DNA of 64,000 nucleotides. It comes from Nymphaea colorata. Taxonomy: Eukaryota > Streptophyta > Magnoliopsida > Nymphaeales > Nymphaeaceae. A program made the translations under genes and the position numbers. Positions 50,693 to 62,943 of this stretch are shown one piece after another. Within the stretch, counting starts at the first letter, position 1; the number at the start of each line of letters is the position of its first letter. The DNA lies in NCBI RefSeq assembly GCF_008831285.2, contig NC_045140.1:25438131-25502130 (forward strand), read 5' to 3'. The notes under the pieces are model-generated. The model was given only the letters and a program-made list of their open reading frames with translations, searched no databases and had not been told where the DNA came from.

Positions 50693-51946
50693 CTTCATTG
50701 GCAAGATGGGGTTAAGCACATACAGACCAGGCTTACGTGAATACTTATAGGTTAGATGAACGAGGGAAGCAATCAAGAGGCTTATCTTTCCAAATTCTGG
50801 TTCCAGTCGTCAAAACCAAGGCCTACAAGTTTCTCTGGAATGTTATTCTGACTTCTTTTTACTTCTCATTTTACTCTGCGAAACCAAGCTAAAAGATCCA
50901 CAATCTCTTTCCTTGGGGAACTGCGAATGCCAATCCTCCAATAGTATTAACCTCTTAGCCCGGTGGATGAAATTCCTAGATTAGAAGCTGGAAATTTTTT
51001 TACTTGATGCAAGACTTTTGAATCCGCTTGTATCATAACCCAAAGCTAGGTCTGCCTTTTGGGGTTCGGGAGGACTAGAACTAGAAGGGTTTTCCGTCAT
51101 TGTTCTCATAAAAGTTTACGACGGGTTGTCCTCTCTAGGAAAAGCAAAACAAAACCAATCTTGAAGTCTTTTGGCCCAGTGGATGAAACTCCCAAATATA
51201 CAAAGGAAATTGTCAAAGCGATGAAGGATTTTTGAGTGTTGATTTGACGCATAAACCAAAGGATTTTTGCAGTTTTATACCATCAATCAAATGGGAAGAA
51301 CCCATTCAACAGAATTCCTGTGTAACGAACCGGAGCTTTCCATGGTAGACTTGGTATTACGCAGTATTTTGTGTTCATTCCCACTAGCTACGCAGTTCTC
51401 ACTGGAAAATATTGGAGAACAATAAAGAGACGGTTGCTTTTTAAAAGTCCAGCAACTGACTGCAATATTCGGGTTATTTAGCCGTAAGACCTGCCTCTTT
51501 TAGTTGTACTATATCAAACATGAGCTTTTCTGTAGTACAGAAGACTTCCGCACATGACAGATACGATGTGTCCCCACCATCATCTTAGAACTATGTTATC
51601 ATTTGGAAGTTGAGGTGCGGTAATTTTATTGCCTGAAAAATGGCCTGCAAAACTTCTTGCTCCACGTACTACTTAATTTCTTATGCATTGATACAGGGCC
51701 TTTCAAAACCATTTGCAAGAGAGAGGAGAGAGACTGGCTCTGTGGAAGTCATAATTCAAAAACAGCCTAAACAGATATGAGATATGCAAAATGATAGATT
51801 ATTGGTTGTAGATTCCGATACATGAAATATAGCTGGAAAAATCATATCCCCAATCTCTGGAGATTAATATCTTAAGAGGAATGATGTAAACCCTGGAACT
51901 TGTCCTTACATAACAACGAATTATTGCTTCCAGCATCCACAAATTA
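50437..51946. other. Region between convergent NAXD and APT
   Basis: Both genes end toward this 1.5-kb stretch, so it holds both 3' UTRs. It includes a (CT)n tract and two similar phrases about 210 bp apart (CCCGGTGGATGAAATTCC near 50959 and CCCAGTGGATGAAACTCC near 51175) that may be remnants of a duplicated segment. No gene is supported. Confidence 0.55.
50652..50688. repeat. (CT)n microsatellite
   Basis: About 18 CT units, 215 bp past the NAXD stop. Confidence 0.95.
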
Positions 51947-54900
51947 TTATGCTTCTACTAGAATGAAGAGTGGCTTGCCTTCTAACCTTTCCCTTCCCTG
52001 CAGCAGGTGAAAAAACATGATACTGCACCCATTAGGAAGATGTTGAAAAAGCTCCAATCTTCCTTCAAGACGGGGTTCAAAAACAAGTTCTTTGGCTACC
52101 TAGCAATGGCCAAGAGCTAATTTTTCACAGGTTGGTCTAAAGCAGTTGGTAGGCATGCAGGAATGGAAGGCTTAACTTTTAACAATTGGTTGTGGCGTAG
52201 AGTTAATAATTTAGTTTGTGGACTTTCAAATCACTAGATAATTTGGCTTTCATGAACTAGATTTTTTATGGGTTCTTTGAACATAGGCTCAAAACCAATT
52301 AGCTAAGGTTTATAAGCTCTACTTGCACAATTGGAGAAAGGAACATAAACCTAGATTGGCCAGCTTGTGAGCTGACCATTCGAAAAACTTTTAACTAAAG
52401 AGTAGAACAAGGGGAGAAAGAGAGAACCGGCCACACACCTTAAGCTCTGGCAGTTCTATAACACATGCACATTCAACCACCTTAGCACCAACACGTTCTG
52501 CAAGCACAACAGAAGATGTCAAATAGAATACACCTAATAAGAATGATAGACTGATAATTCAAAGAAAGTTGTATATATAACATTTCCACAAAGGTACTTT
52601 CTTCCTGCTTTCTTATGTAAATAATGGACAGACATGACACGGAGAAGCATATAATAGAAGCAAGCGAGTTCTGCAAGTAATCACCATGGTCCTCTTTAAA
52701 AGTAGCAAGTAGATGAAATCTGTCCATGCATTCTGGGCAAAGAAGAAAAGGCAAAAAATGTTTGACTGCAACGATTCAATTCAGGGTGCATGGAGTATTA
52801 CCTAGTAACTTAATAGCTGCACACAGGGTCCCTCCAGTTGCAATAAGATCATCGATTACAATTGCACGTTCTCCAGCATGAACAGCTCCTACATGCATCT
52901 CCATTCGGTCTGTTCCATATTCCAAAGTATACTCCTCTGATATAACTTCACCTATTCCATAGTAACAAAGCATCATGAGAATAAATAGATCAAGGGGGCA
53001 TTGTGCAAAAAAAGTTCTCCTAAAGCATCTACGAAAGTATATAATAAAAAATGCACTCAATAGTTGTAAAGGGCATTTTGATATCCATAAATACATAAGA
53101 CCATTAATGAATATTATTTCGCATATCAACTTTTGTGAAATGGTCGCTAATAAATTAGGCAGAGATATGCCAATATCGTCTCACTGATTGTCCACATAGT
53201 ATGACAGGAGAAACTTTTAAAGATGCACACACATCCGATGGCTCAACATAATAATCACTTTCTTATTTGCTAACAAGTACTTTATCCAGACATTGGCATA
53301 CCCTTAGATGATCCAAGAGTGACACAGGTTCACTCACAGATTCTCAAGTGCATAACAGGAACAAATATATGGGAGAAGCGTACCTGGCAACTTCTTTGGT
53401 TTTCTCAAAGGAACAAACTTGGCACCTATAGCCAATGCAATAGGAGGGCCAAAAATGAAGCCTCTTGCTTCTACTCCTGCAATGGGTGAATCAAACATAA
53501 GGAAATCTACAAGCATCCCATACTCTTCTAAGAATGAATAATGATTGTTCACTACATGGTGTTTCTTGCTGCTGATAAATGGAAAAAAGAAAAGACAAGT
53601 AAAAGCTTGATCCATCATTAAGAAACACATTTAAGAATACACACAGAAAGGAGATACAACATTTAGATTACTACATTTTCAGGAAAAAAGTTTCATATAG
53701 CTTTTGTTATACTGAAAAGTCCTACATCACTTGAAGGAACGCTAGACCACTTTGCCTGACACAAAATGACAAAATGTTGTTGAGTAGGCTAAAAATATTT
53801 GTTGTGATGGAACCTAGGCATCATTTTGAAACTTCTAGACGTCTCTACGCGAAGATAATTGTTTACTCCAATAGTCGATACACTTTTTTGTACATTAGGA
53901 AATTGTAACCTATACACAAAATATTAATCAAGTGACAAATTGTGAAGTGCCATAATCACCAATTCCTTCAAAACATTGTTGTTATCATCCACATAATTTA
54001 ATAGAGTTCCATTTCAGATTTGTACTCAAGCATTCTGTTCTGTCACATTCTCTTATCAGCAAGCAACAATTGTGTCATATTCTCCTAGGGCAGTACGGCT
54101 ATGAACAGTGTAAGCTAGGTATGTAGGGGTCATAGAACACGTAGGGGTTATTATAAAAATTATGACGACAAGAGGGAAAGAGAATGAATGTATAATATGA
54201 TGAGACATGGAGAAGACATCATTTTGCTACTTGTGAGAGCAAAGCGATTAATTTGTCCATATCTTACTTTCTAGTGGAGTGAGTTTGGCAAAAGTCAAAA
54301 CATTTCCATATAAGAGATACACACGGAACTTCACAGAAACATACAGCATACAATATATTAGAATCCGAGCATCCTCACAAGTGCATCAATCATAATTTTT
54401 AAGTGAAAGTGCAACATTGAAGAACTGCAGGGCAGGATAAAAGTATAGGTTGTTCCTAGATAGAGTTGCAGGAGACGCACACCATCTGCAGATACTCGGT
54501 CACGCCTTCCCTAAGTAGAGTTTAACATATCACATAGTCCCCCTAAATTTGAAAGAGTTGACGCGCTTACACCACCATGAACATTAGTAAAGCAGAAGTA
54601 ACCCACAGAAAGTCTTTTATGTTCTATGATTTCCATATATTTGATACGCCAACAAGAAATTACAAAACTTCGCGCACAGAATGATGAATATACCTGCCAC
54701 GACTGAAATATTCTGATTCTTATATCTCTCAACAAACAAATCAATGGTATCCTTGAATGCCTGAGGGTCGAGCAGCAAAGTTGTTATATCTTGAAACTTG
54801 ATCCCTATATTTTCAAAAGCAGCCGTGAACTAAGTGAATGGTTATAACAATGTCTTAAATGCAAATCATACAAAAGCAAAAGTTCAAATAGAAGTCGAAG

Positions 54901-55322
54901 TCCAATGCTAGCTACAAGAAGACCGACGGCAGTTAGTAGTAACGGTAATATCATTTTTAGATGTGAACTGAAGCCAAGAAAAGGGAAACAAAGCATTTAC
55001 ATTTACAAAGCGAATAAAAAACATAGAGATCATTTTAAAGCAAGATACATAGAAGAGTATCGGTTGAACCATTTATATTTCCAAAACATTAGACCATCTT
55101 CTGAGTGACGGTGGGATGTAAAATCTCAAGAAAAGGAAGCAAGACCATAGCGTGCATTTCAAATCGCCGAATTGAATGCAACCAAAACGAAAGCTCAGTT
55201 GGAAAAAAAATCCATCGATTTTAGCGCCAAATGGTACAAACCCACATGCTAAACAGAACCCAAGACCACAAATTTTGGCAAATAAGAAGTCCAGGGAAGA
55301 GATTAAGCAAGAAGCCGAGCAT

Positions 55323-55360
<38 letters not shown>

Positions 55361-55541
55361 GCTTGGGGAAATTCGGGATTACACGGATCGAGGTCGAGAT
55401 CTTCTTGATGCGTTCGTCGCCACCCTCGATCGCCATCTCCTTCTGCAACTTCGGGATCCGAATGCCTGGGTCGAGTGACAGCGCCTGAAATTTAAGCCGT
55501 TGGCTATCGGGAGAACGCCGTCCTGCAGCGGCGCCTTGCAT
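51947..55541 (-). CDS. APT1: Adenine phosphoribosyltransferase
   Basis: Converts adenine plus PRPP to AMP and pyrophosphate; plant forms also act on cytokinin bases. Exons in transcription order: 55541-55358, 54804-54694, 53476-53384, 52951-52802, 52497-52439, 51997-51947. They join to 648 nt, 215 aa. Motifs: [85 protein letters not shown], the PRPP-binding loop [12 protein letters not shown] (160-171), [18 protein letters not shown] and the last exon [16 protein letters not shown]. All catalytic elements are present. The first Met at 55541 gives a 35-residue extension before a second in-frame Met at 55436 ([14 protein letters not shown]). The short form matches cytosolic APT1, and the long one could carry targeting information. 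The intron 1 donor lies at the edge of a (GA)n tract. Confidence 0.96.
55329..55357. repeat. (GA)n microsatellite forming the APT intron 1 donor
   Basis: Fourteen GA units on the plus strand. On the APT strand exon 1 ends AAGCCAG and the intron begins GTCTCTCTCT, so the donor GT (55357-55356) is continuous with the repeat. Confidence 0.9.
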
Positions 55542-57267
55542 CCGTCCATCGACTCAAAGGACGGCTATAATACGAAGATACAGTAGTTAGCGGTTGGTGG
55601 GGCGCTTTGCCAATAATGCCTTCTGGTCGGCGGTATGTGCCAGAAAGCGCTGTACAGTCTTTCAAACCCGAACCAGCGTAACAGGTCGTCCATCGAGGGA
55701 GATGGACGGCTGAAAGACGAATGGTTGGTAACGATGGTGGGTGGGAATGGGCACCGAAAGTTTTGGCCCCTCTTCAGTTGACCGCCTAGTGGTTGGTGAG
55801 TGTCGGCCCTGCCCTCGTTCACAGAGAAACCATTGACGTGGGAGTTCGCCGGCCGTCCATCGCGGCGTCGGACGGCCGTGGCAGAGAGAGCTGGAGAAGA
55901 TTATAAATAAATAAATAAAACGTAGCCAGCTAGTAGCGGAGCTGGGTTAGGCAGAACCTGTTAGGCGGTGTTTGATTCTGCAAAATTGTTTATTTTGTTC
56001 CAAGTAAAAGAGTCCGAATTTTCTTTCATATAAAAAAAATGGGGAAAAAAATCACTGGCTCAATGCACCTTCATATCTTTTGGTAGGAGTCTAACCAGCT
56101 GGAATTAGAATCTTTTACCAACTCTCACCTCCCAAACACCTGTTCCGAAAGGAAGCAATGCTGTCATGTGGATGTCATGTAGTGCTTTGGGGTGGAGAAA
56201 GAATGGAGGGAATAGTTTTCCCAAGTATGGGCTGCTGGGGTTAGGTTTCCCGTCCTTTCATTGTTTATCACAATTTGTTGTATTAAAATACTGTGGAAGA
56301 AAATATATTTTAAAATGTTCGTTTCATCTTAAACCAACTTCTGTAAGCAAAGCAAGCGGACTGATCCGATCATAAATCTGCAGTTTCAGATTCCAAACAA
56401 TCCAAGATCAGATTAACTCAGAGGTGATCGGATGCCGCTTAAAGTTATAAATTAATTGGAACATGGTGTTCGTTGTTGTGTTTTGAGCCAGAAAGAGCTT
56501 TGCTAGATACCCGAAGAGGCCGAAGATCTTATTCTTTTCTATGTGCCGATAGGATCCAAGGTTGCTTTGGTGCACTCTCCACTAAGAAGTCAACTTAAAG
56601 GCAACCTAGAGTCCACTATTGAGAGTGTGTCGTTTTGCATCATTTGATCATACTTAGATCTAACTCCACGTAGAATCTTAAGTACTCTTCTCTAGCCTAC
56701 CATGAAAGTCGTTTTCATTACTTTGGCCTTATAATAAACAAATTGTCCTATAGCCATCAACTTGAAGAGGTATGGTCTTTAGGCACTCGAACCCACTTGG
56801 TTCATATCTAGACATATAGAAGCGGGTCCCTACACTGCAATGAAACAATGTATCAGTCTTAGTGAAAAAAAAAAAAAAAGTTGCATATATTTCCTAACGA
56901 AACTATGGATCTATCTTAAAGATTAGGGCATGTTCATCAGATATTACAACTATTGTTTCATGAACATCCTTCAATCTTTAGGATAGATTTATAAAACACT
57001 TATAAGATGTACCGGCTACCAAACTATCCCAAAGACCTACAAATGCAATAAGATTTCCCTCGTTACTGGCAGTCAACGAAAATTGATATGTAACACTTGC
57101 TTGTTGAATTAAAGTTTTCACTTCTAATGCCCTTCATTTTCTTGATGAATTAGGGTTAAGGAGACGTCGCCAGTTTAGAAGCGAGCTGGCTAGAGAAAGG
57201 GCATGAAGGAAAAATAGCTTATCAGATCCATATGCGACCTTGGATCCTCTTGTTAGGATCCGGTGGA
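55542..57267. other. APT upstream region
   Basis: The first 300 bases are GC-rich and should carry the APT promoter. An (AATA)n run sits near 55899-55920. A possible MITE lies at 55964-56142: it opens GGCGGTGTTTG and closes with the inverted CAAACACC, but its ends are short and its target-site duplication is unclear. The rest is featureless AT-rich DNA. Confidence 0.5.
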
Positions 57268-57723
57268 TAGGGCTGTTCAACAAGTCGAGCTAACTCGAGC
57301 TCGACTCGAACTTGCTCGATGAACTTGACTCGAACTCGACTCATTTATTAAACGAGTTGAGTTCGAGTTAAGAAATGAACTCGACAACCTAAACGAGTCA
57401 AACTCGAGCTAAGTGGGCTCGGCTCGGTTAAACTCGGTTAAGCTCGAGAAAGTAAATATATAAAATATGTCTCATAAAATTATCAAAAAAAGTAGATTGC
57501 TCAAATGGATATGCACATGATTGGTATGTCATAATTACATGTTCAAGTCTATATGCTGCCTTTTCCTTTAAAAAATAAATTTTTTCATGAAATGTTTGGC
57601 TCGGGTCATTGAGCTTAATTAAGCCGAGAGCCCAGCTGAGTCAAGCTAGAGCTAATGAAATCGAACTCGAGTCCGAGTTCCTTTCGAGACAAACAAGCCA
57701 AGCCTCGTTCATGAACAGCCCTA
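57268..57723. mobile_element. hAT-like MITE, 456 bp
   Basis: Perfect 12-bp terminal inverted repeats TAGGGCTGTTCA (57268-57279) and TGAACAGCCCTA (57712-57723). The flanks CCGGTGGA and CCATTGGA match at 6 of 8 positions, consistent with a decayed 8-bp hAT target-site duplication. Subterminal stretches are dense in CTCGAGCTCGAC-like motifs and the centre is AT-rich and non-coding. Confidence 0.75.
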
Positions 57724-57984
57724 CCATTGGAGGCCTATTCCAGATTTGTTTCAGTTATGGATCCGATCCAAAACTCACAATAGACTAGAGTTTTTGCTTA
57801 CTGCTATTCAGTGTCTATCCCAACAGCTTGATTGAGACCAACAGAGTTAGAATTCTCCTTTCATACTTCTTGTTCTTTCTTGGTTTTTTATGACTAAGAG
57901 CAGGGGTGACAGACTTATTTGTGAATCCTGCACACAAATTTGCATCAAAATGCAGTCTCTTGGCCTTTTTCAAATGAACGCATT

Positions 57985-58070
57985 ATGGAAGCCACATGTG
58001 TCAAACTTTGGTGGAACCTTTAACTTGAGGTCACGGGTTCAAATCCTATCTCTCCAACATTTTTTTTTTG
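57985..58070 (+). mobile_element. Possible SINE fragment
   Basis: A clean box B-like GGGTTCAAATCC (58036-58047) followed by a poly-T run. The upstream box A match is weak. Confidence 0.25.
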
Positions 58071-58643
58071 TATTTGTAAAAATTTATATTTATTTATTTT
58101 TAAGTCTGATTCTTTCACCTTAACCTTAATGAACTGAGAGTCAATGTAAAAGAAAATACAACCACCACACTATAGCAGGTATATCAACTAGGGATAATTT
58201 CTCATATTACATTACTCTACCATGGGCAGATAGCGGGAATGGAACTTGTATCTTTTCCTTGGCAAAGAGAAATTTTTCAGAAAAAGTTACAGGATGTGGT
58301 GTATTGTCTTTAAAGGCTCATTTGACATCAAAGATGTCAGGAGTGTTCAATGAATCTGCCTCAATTATTAGAGTAGTTTCATTAAAAATTATCTGAGTAT
58401 TTTTCTTACGAAACGACCCCAACATATCATGTTCTCTGTCCCTCTTTCCAGTTATTTACACGAAGCAGGTGCAACTAAGGGGAACATTCTCTGTGCCAAC
58501 ATAAAACATCAAATTAAACAAAGAAATACTCCTAGTGGGGAGCTGGACACGTGCCATGGCGTCAACAGTTCACATTATATTGGAGATTTTGTAATTTTGG
58601 GCCATATCAAATGTGAATCGGATTCTGAAAGTAGTTAATGGGG

Positions 58644-58811
58644 GCGTTTGATAGGCCGGAAATATACTGTAGCAACGGAAAAAAAATTCAAATCTTAAAA
58701 ATTTTTCCGGTTTATCAAACGCGGAAAAAAAAAATCGACCGTTACGATCGATTTCGGATATTTTTTTCTGGAAAAAAATTTCCACCCGGAAGGGTGGAAA
58801 TTTATTTCCAG
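58644..58811. repeat. Compound inverted repeat (two hairpins)
   Basis: First pair: GCGTTTGATAGGCCGG (58644-58659) with CCGGTTTATCAAACGC (58707-58722), 14 of 16 complementary. Second pair: arms 58768-58787 and 58792-58811, 19 of 20 complementary, with a 4-base loop GGAA. The GGGGGCGTTTGATAGG start resembles MITE ends. It is probably a rearranged or nested MITE. Confidence 0.75.
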
Positions 58812-58842
58812 AAAATTTTTTTTGCTCATTAGGGCACTCTCA

Positions 58843-58940
58843 CCCGCGTCGCCCGTGTCTTTCTCTCGCCCGCGTCGCCCGTGTCTTTCTCTCGCCCGCG
58901 TCGCCCGTGTCTTTATCTCGCCCACGTCGCCCGTGTCTTT
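58843..58940. repeat. 26-bp GC-rich minisatellite, 3.8 copies
   Basis: The unit opens CCCGCGTCGCCCGTGTCTTT. Copies begin at 58843, 58869, 58895 and 58921 (the last partial). Copies 1 and 2 are identical, copy 3 has one change and copy 4 has CCCACG for CCCGCG. It is sharply GC-rich in an AT-rich neighbourhood. Confidence 0.95.
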
Positions 58941-58986
58941 GAATCTGATCCATTTGCAACCTTATTATGCAACCCATGTCCTCACG

Positions 58987-59182
58987 GCCGGGGCTGAGCC
59001 AAGGGAGCCGGCAGGGGCCTTGGTTCCCCTCAAAAAGGGAAATTAAAAAACGTAAATCTTAAAAAAATTCATTTGTCCTTCATAAAAAATTTTGAAAAAT
59101 TATATTTTGACTCTACTAAATTTTTTAAATTATGATTTGATCCCTCTCATAAAAATGAAAAATTTCTAGCTTTGTTTCTGGC
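58987..59182. mobile_element. Possible degraded MITE
   Basis: The left GCCGGGGCTGAGCCAAG and the inverted right end GCCAGAAACAAAGCTAG are loosely similar around a T/A-rich body. The start resembles a phrase I associate with dispersed plant repeats (GGGGCTGAGCCAAGG), but no target-site duplication was found. Confidence 0.3.
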
Positions 59183-59548
59183 GAGGGATTTGACTCATTG
59201 AATGGGGGCCTGGTAAGCATTTTTGGTGAAAGCTTTTAGGGATCAGGTTTATGTCATTCCCTCTCGAGAAAAAAGGATCAGATCTCTTATCAAGATCTGT
59301 TACACAAAACTACATTTGCGGTGGTTAATGATCCTGATTAATGGATCAGAATAAAATTTGAGTGTGTTATCATGATCTTGTATACCAAAAATCTTGTAAG
59401 CTATAAGGTTACCTTATATTATATATATTGCTCAAAGGAATCAACGAAATTAAGTTCTTCTATCCACGCTTCCTCTGTTTTTTTCTATTAAGTTTTTACA
59501 TTCCCGTTTTTGAACGTCATCTTTGTGAGCTTTGGTGTTGCTTAACAT

Positions 59549-59750
59549 GGCCAATGCAGGAAATATGTGTAGCAGTTGTTGAACGTCCTCCAAGTGGAAG
59601 AATTTACATGATTCTAGATGGCGGTGGATCCACAAAAAGAAGCAGAGGTGGCCAATGCATGAAATATATGTAGCAGTTGTCGAACATCTTCCAAGTGGAA
59701 GAATTTACATGATTCTAGATGGCGGCGAATCCTCAAAAAGCGGCAGAGCC
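59549..59750. repeat. Tandem duplication, 2 x 101 bp
   Basis: Copy 1 is 59549-59649 and copy 2 is 59650-59750. Both start GGCCAATGCA and share GGAAGAATTTACATGATTCT and AGATGGCGG. They differ at roughly ten positions. Confidence 0.93.
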
Positions 59751-61974
59751 AGAAACTTCATGTAAAATCTGCAGATGGGAACAGAGGCGAATTTTTCTTT
59801 AAAAATTGTCATAAATTTGCATTTATTATGGTCCACGGTTGGGGCCTCGTCACTAGCCTTAAGTGGATCGTGCAGGTCACTTCTGTAAGGTCCATTTGAT
59901 TTGCAGGAAAAAAGAAAATCACATATGGTGTGTTTGTTACAGGCATGCAGTGATATGAGCTCGTCAAACCAATGGTTTTTAATGCCAATACGATCCTTCA
60001 TGAAGATCTTATAATGCACACCTTCTAATGCAGCCTTTGATCTGATATATCTGATGATAGTAAGGGAATAGATGGTGATAAAGTCGGATTGAATGAGAAA
60101 AGAGAAACGAAAATGCAAAGAAGGATGGAGATTTTGATTGCATGGAAACTTCTTCGGTCGTAGATACAAAATTTTGTCCAAATGAAAATGAAAGAAAAGA
60201 ACAAGCAAAGATGTTTTCTGCTTCTGCCAGTTTTTCTCACTGGGTGATGCGATTCAATTTTGGTTTTGATAAACATGGTTTCGTTTTCAACTATCAAAAA
60301 ATTTGTTTGCATCTCATCCTCAATGACAACCAAAGCTGGGTGGGGACTGTGGTTGTGGATGGAACAAGTCGAGAGCAATAAATAGGAGGAGTCTCATGGG
60401 TCCTACTTTGGCCCTCGATAAGTAAGGTAGGGACATATTTATCCACCCGTCTTGAATCGGCTAAGCTATTATTACCCACCAATAACAACAGTCCACTAAG
60501 AAATAACAACAAAACCTTAATATTGGTATTATTTTTAGATATTAGTGGGTTTTTTTTTTTATGCTCGTGAAGTAAATAATTAACTAATTTTCAATTGATC
60601 TTGGGATACTGACAACCGGGCTCTCGTGAGGCTGTCTTGTATAATTGGACCCAAGTTCACCAAATCTAACATATAAATTCAAGCTTTCAGATTGAGTTCC
60701 GTGGGGCTTATACCCATTTTGTTCGGGTGGAATACGATACACTTGTCAATTAAGGTGCAGATGAACAAAGGAGCACCCATGTGAGTCAAACCGACAAATG
60801 TATCTTCTACTGCTCGACCAGCTATACTATCGCTCGTGAAGTGAATGACTTTAGTTTCTTTCAAAATAGCGATTTTATATGTTGTTTAATTTTTTTTTTA
60901 GTTGTTGTTATTATTGTTATGGATGGATGAACTCTACTTTGATGTTCTCCGAAACTGAACTCTTAGAAATATGTACACAAGATAAATTGAAAATAGCTGT
61001 CAGTACATTTAAATGAGCCGTAATGTCCGGGATTCTCCCTATTTTTTTTTTAAAAGCAAATGTATATGTTTTTTTTTTGTTTTGAAATTGCAATTTTATT
61101 TCACGCATGCATGCCTGAGGGGTCTGCCTAACCTCAGAGACTCGCTTTCGAATTAAGAACATTATGCTTTTGGATTAAAAACATTGTAGTGGAAAAATAG
61201 TTATAGAATTACACCTCTTACTCAAAACTATCGCCGAAGAAAACAAAAGGAGATAATTTTCTTAAGAGAAATAAGTATTTAAGTTACTCCACTTTAATGG
61301 TTTTATTCAAGTTGAGCCTCTGTTGGTTTATTTACTCTTGAGAAAGTTGAATGGTAATTTATTATTTCCCCAATAGTTAGGTAGCGTTTTATGATTTATT
61401 TAATAAAAAATTACACCAATCGCTCAATTTCTACGGCGCAATTTATACTAAGATCTGTTCTCCCCACTAGCTCATAAGAGGAACATAAAGTTTTGCATTT
61501 TGGTTTTCCTGGACCTAAACCCAAATCTGATTTTCAATTTATTTTGGACTTTGTTGTCCTATATACAATCTGATATTCGATATATTTAAATAATCAGATT
61601 TTGAATCAATGGAACACTTGCATGCGTTAGGCAGCATGCCTGTACATGTTCTCAATTCATTCAAAGCCAATTTTTTCTCAAAAAGAGAAAAGGGAAAAAA
61701 AGAAAAGAAAAAGAAGGTAGCCATTTAGATACGACTGGTGATGCCACGGTTTTGGACCATGAAACTATGGACTGGATCGGGCGTTCAGATCGGAACGGCC
61801 ACCAAGTTGGACCAGGAACGAATTACTAACTTGACCGTTGATCCAGATCTGGTCGTACACCACCAGTTCCCTACTATTTCTTTTTCTTGTTGTTTTGGAT
61901 TTGCTCAATCCGAGTTCCCAAAACCCGATCTAACTAAAATTCTTACCCGGGTGCCACCTCATGTTCAAACCCAT

Positions 61975-61994
61975 ACCTGGACCTGGACCTGGAC
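61975..61994. repeat. (ACCTGG)3 hexamer repeat
   Basis: Three perfect ACCTGG units and the start of a fourth. Confidence 0.9.
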
Positions 61995-62916
61995 ACCATC
62001 ACCTATTATAAAGATGAGTATGCAGTGTTTATACCCATAAATTTTGAAGGAAATAAGAAGATATGATGTATAAATTAGGCTCTATTAATTATGAAAATCA
62101 ATTATTATGTCTATTAATTATAAAACCTTATTTATCTACTTTTCACCGATGTTTCTAATAGATATAATAATAATAATATTAGAAAATCTAAGTGATTATG
62201 CAAGGTCAAATTCAGCAAAGACAACTTCTTCACAATATCAAACGACCGAAGGATAAACTAGTTGTCACAAATACATGTAGTGTTAATTATACCATGATAT
62301 ATGAAGAGATGTATGATTAGGATGCTTTTAGCAAACAGAACTCCAAAACTTATTAAGTTAAACTCGAAAAGTATGTTGCTCTGCATAATTCATATAGTCA
62401 AATAATTGACACAAACAGAAGCTTTACATAACATTAGTAAGATTATCCTTCATTTATCATTGATCTGATCAGCTTTCTTTCCTAAAACATGATTCTTCTT
62501 CTATGAACCGACGTTCCATGCAAAATCAAAACCGCAAGAATCATGCAGAAGAATAATGTTGAAAAATCTACAAAGAATTCATTCCTTGCTTTTTGGAAGG
62601 TCTGATCTTTATGTTCATGAGACGGAAAAACTACTTACGCAAAGCAAACTTCACAGAAAGAATTACCTCGAATCTCATTTGCATCAGTAACTTACTGCTC
62701 GCTTCTGGTCCTTGCATTTTGGATTTGAACCGCACAGCATTAAATCTGGATCCCGTCAGACCCGCGAACACAACCAGGGCAGGGAGCCACTCCACTGGTG
62801 AGTGCAAGACAAAAGATGTGGGTTGGAGAAAGCTACAATACGTGGCAGCCTGTGGAGACGCCAAAACTAGGCACGTGACGAAGGTTTGGGGTGCAAAAAG
62901 GTGGACCCACAACAAT

Positions 62917-62943
62917 GATAGGGATAGGGATAGGGATAGGGAT
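62917..62943. repeat. (GATAGG)4 hexamer repeat
   Basis: Four perfect GATAGG units plus GAT. It resembles but is not the plant telomere unit TTTAGGG. Confidence 0.95.

Noticed and set aside
59705-60378. Overlapping minus-strand open frames of 117-167 codons
   Set aside because: No start context, domain or splice partners. They include part of the 101-bp tandem duplication, and the composition fits AT-rich non-coding DNA.
62917-62943. Interstitial telomere repeat
   Set aside because: The unit is GATAGG, not TTTAGGG, and only four copies occur.
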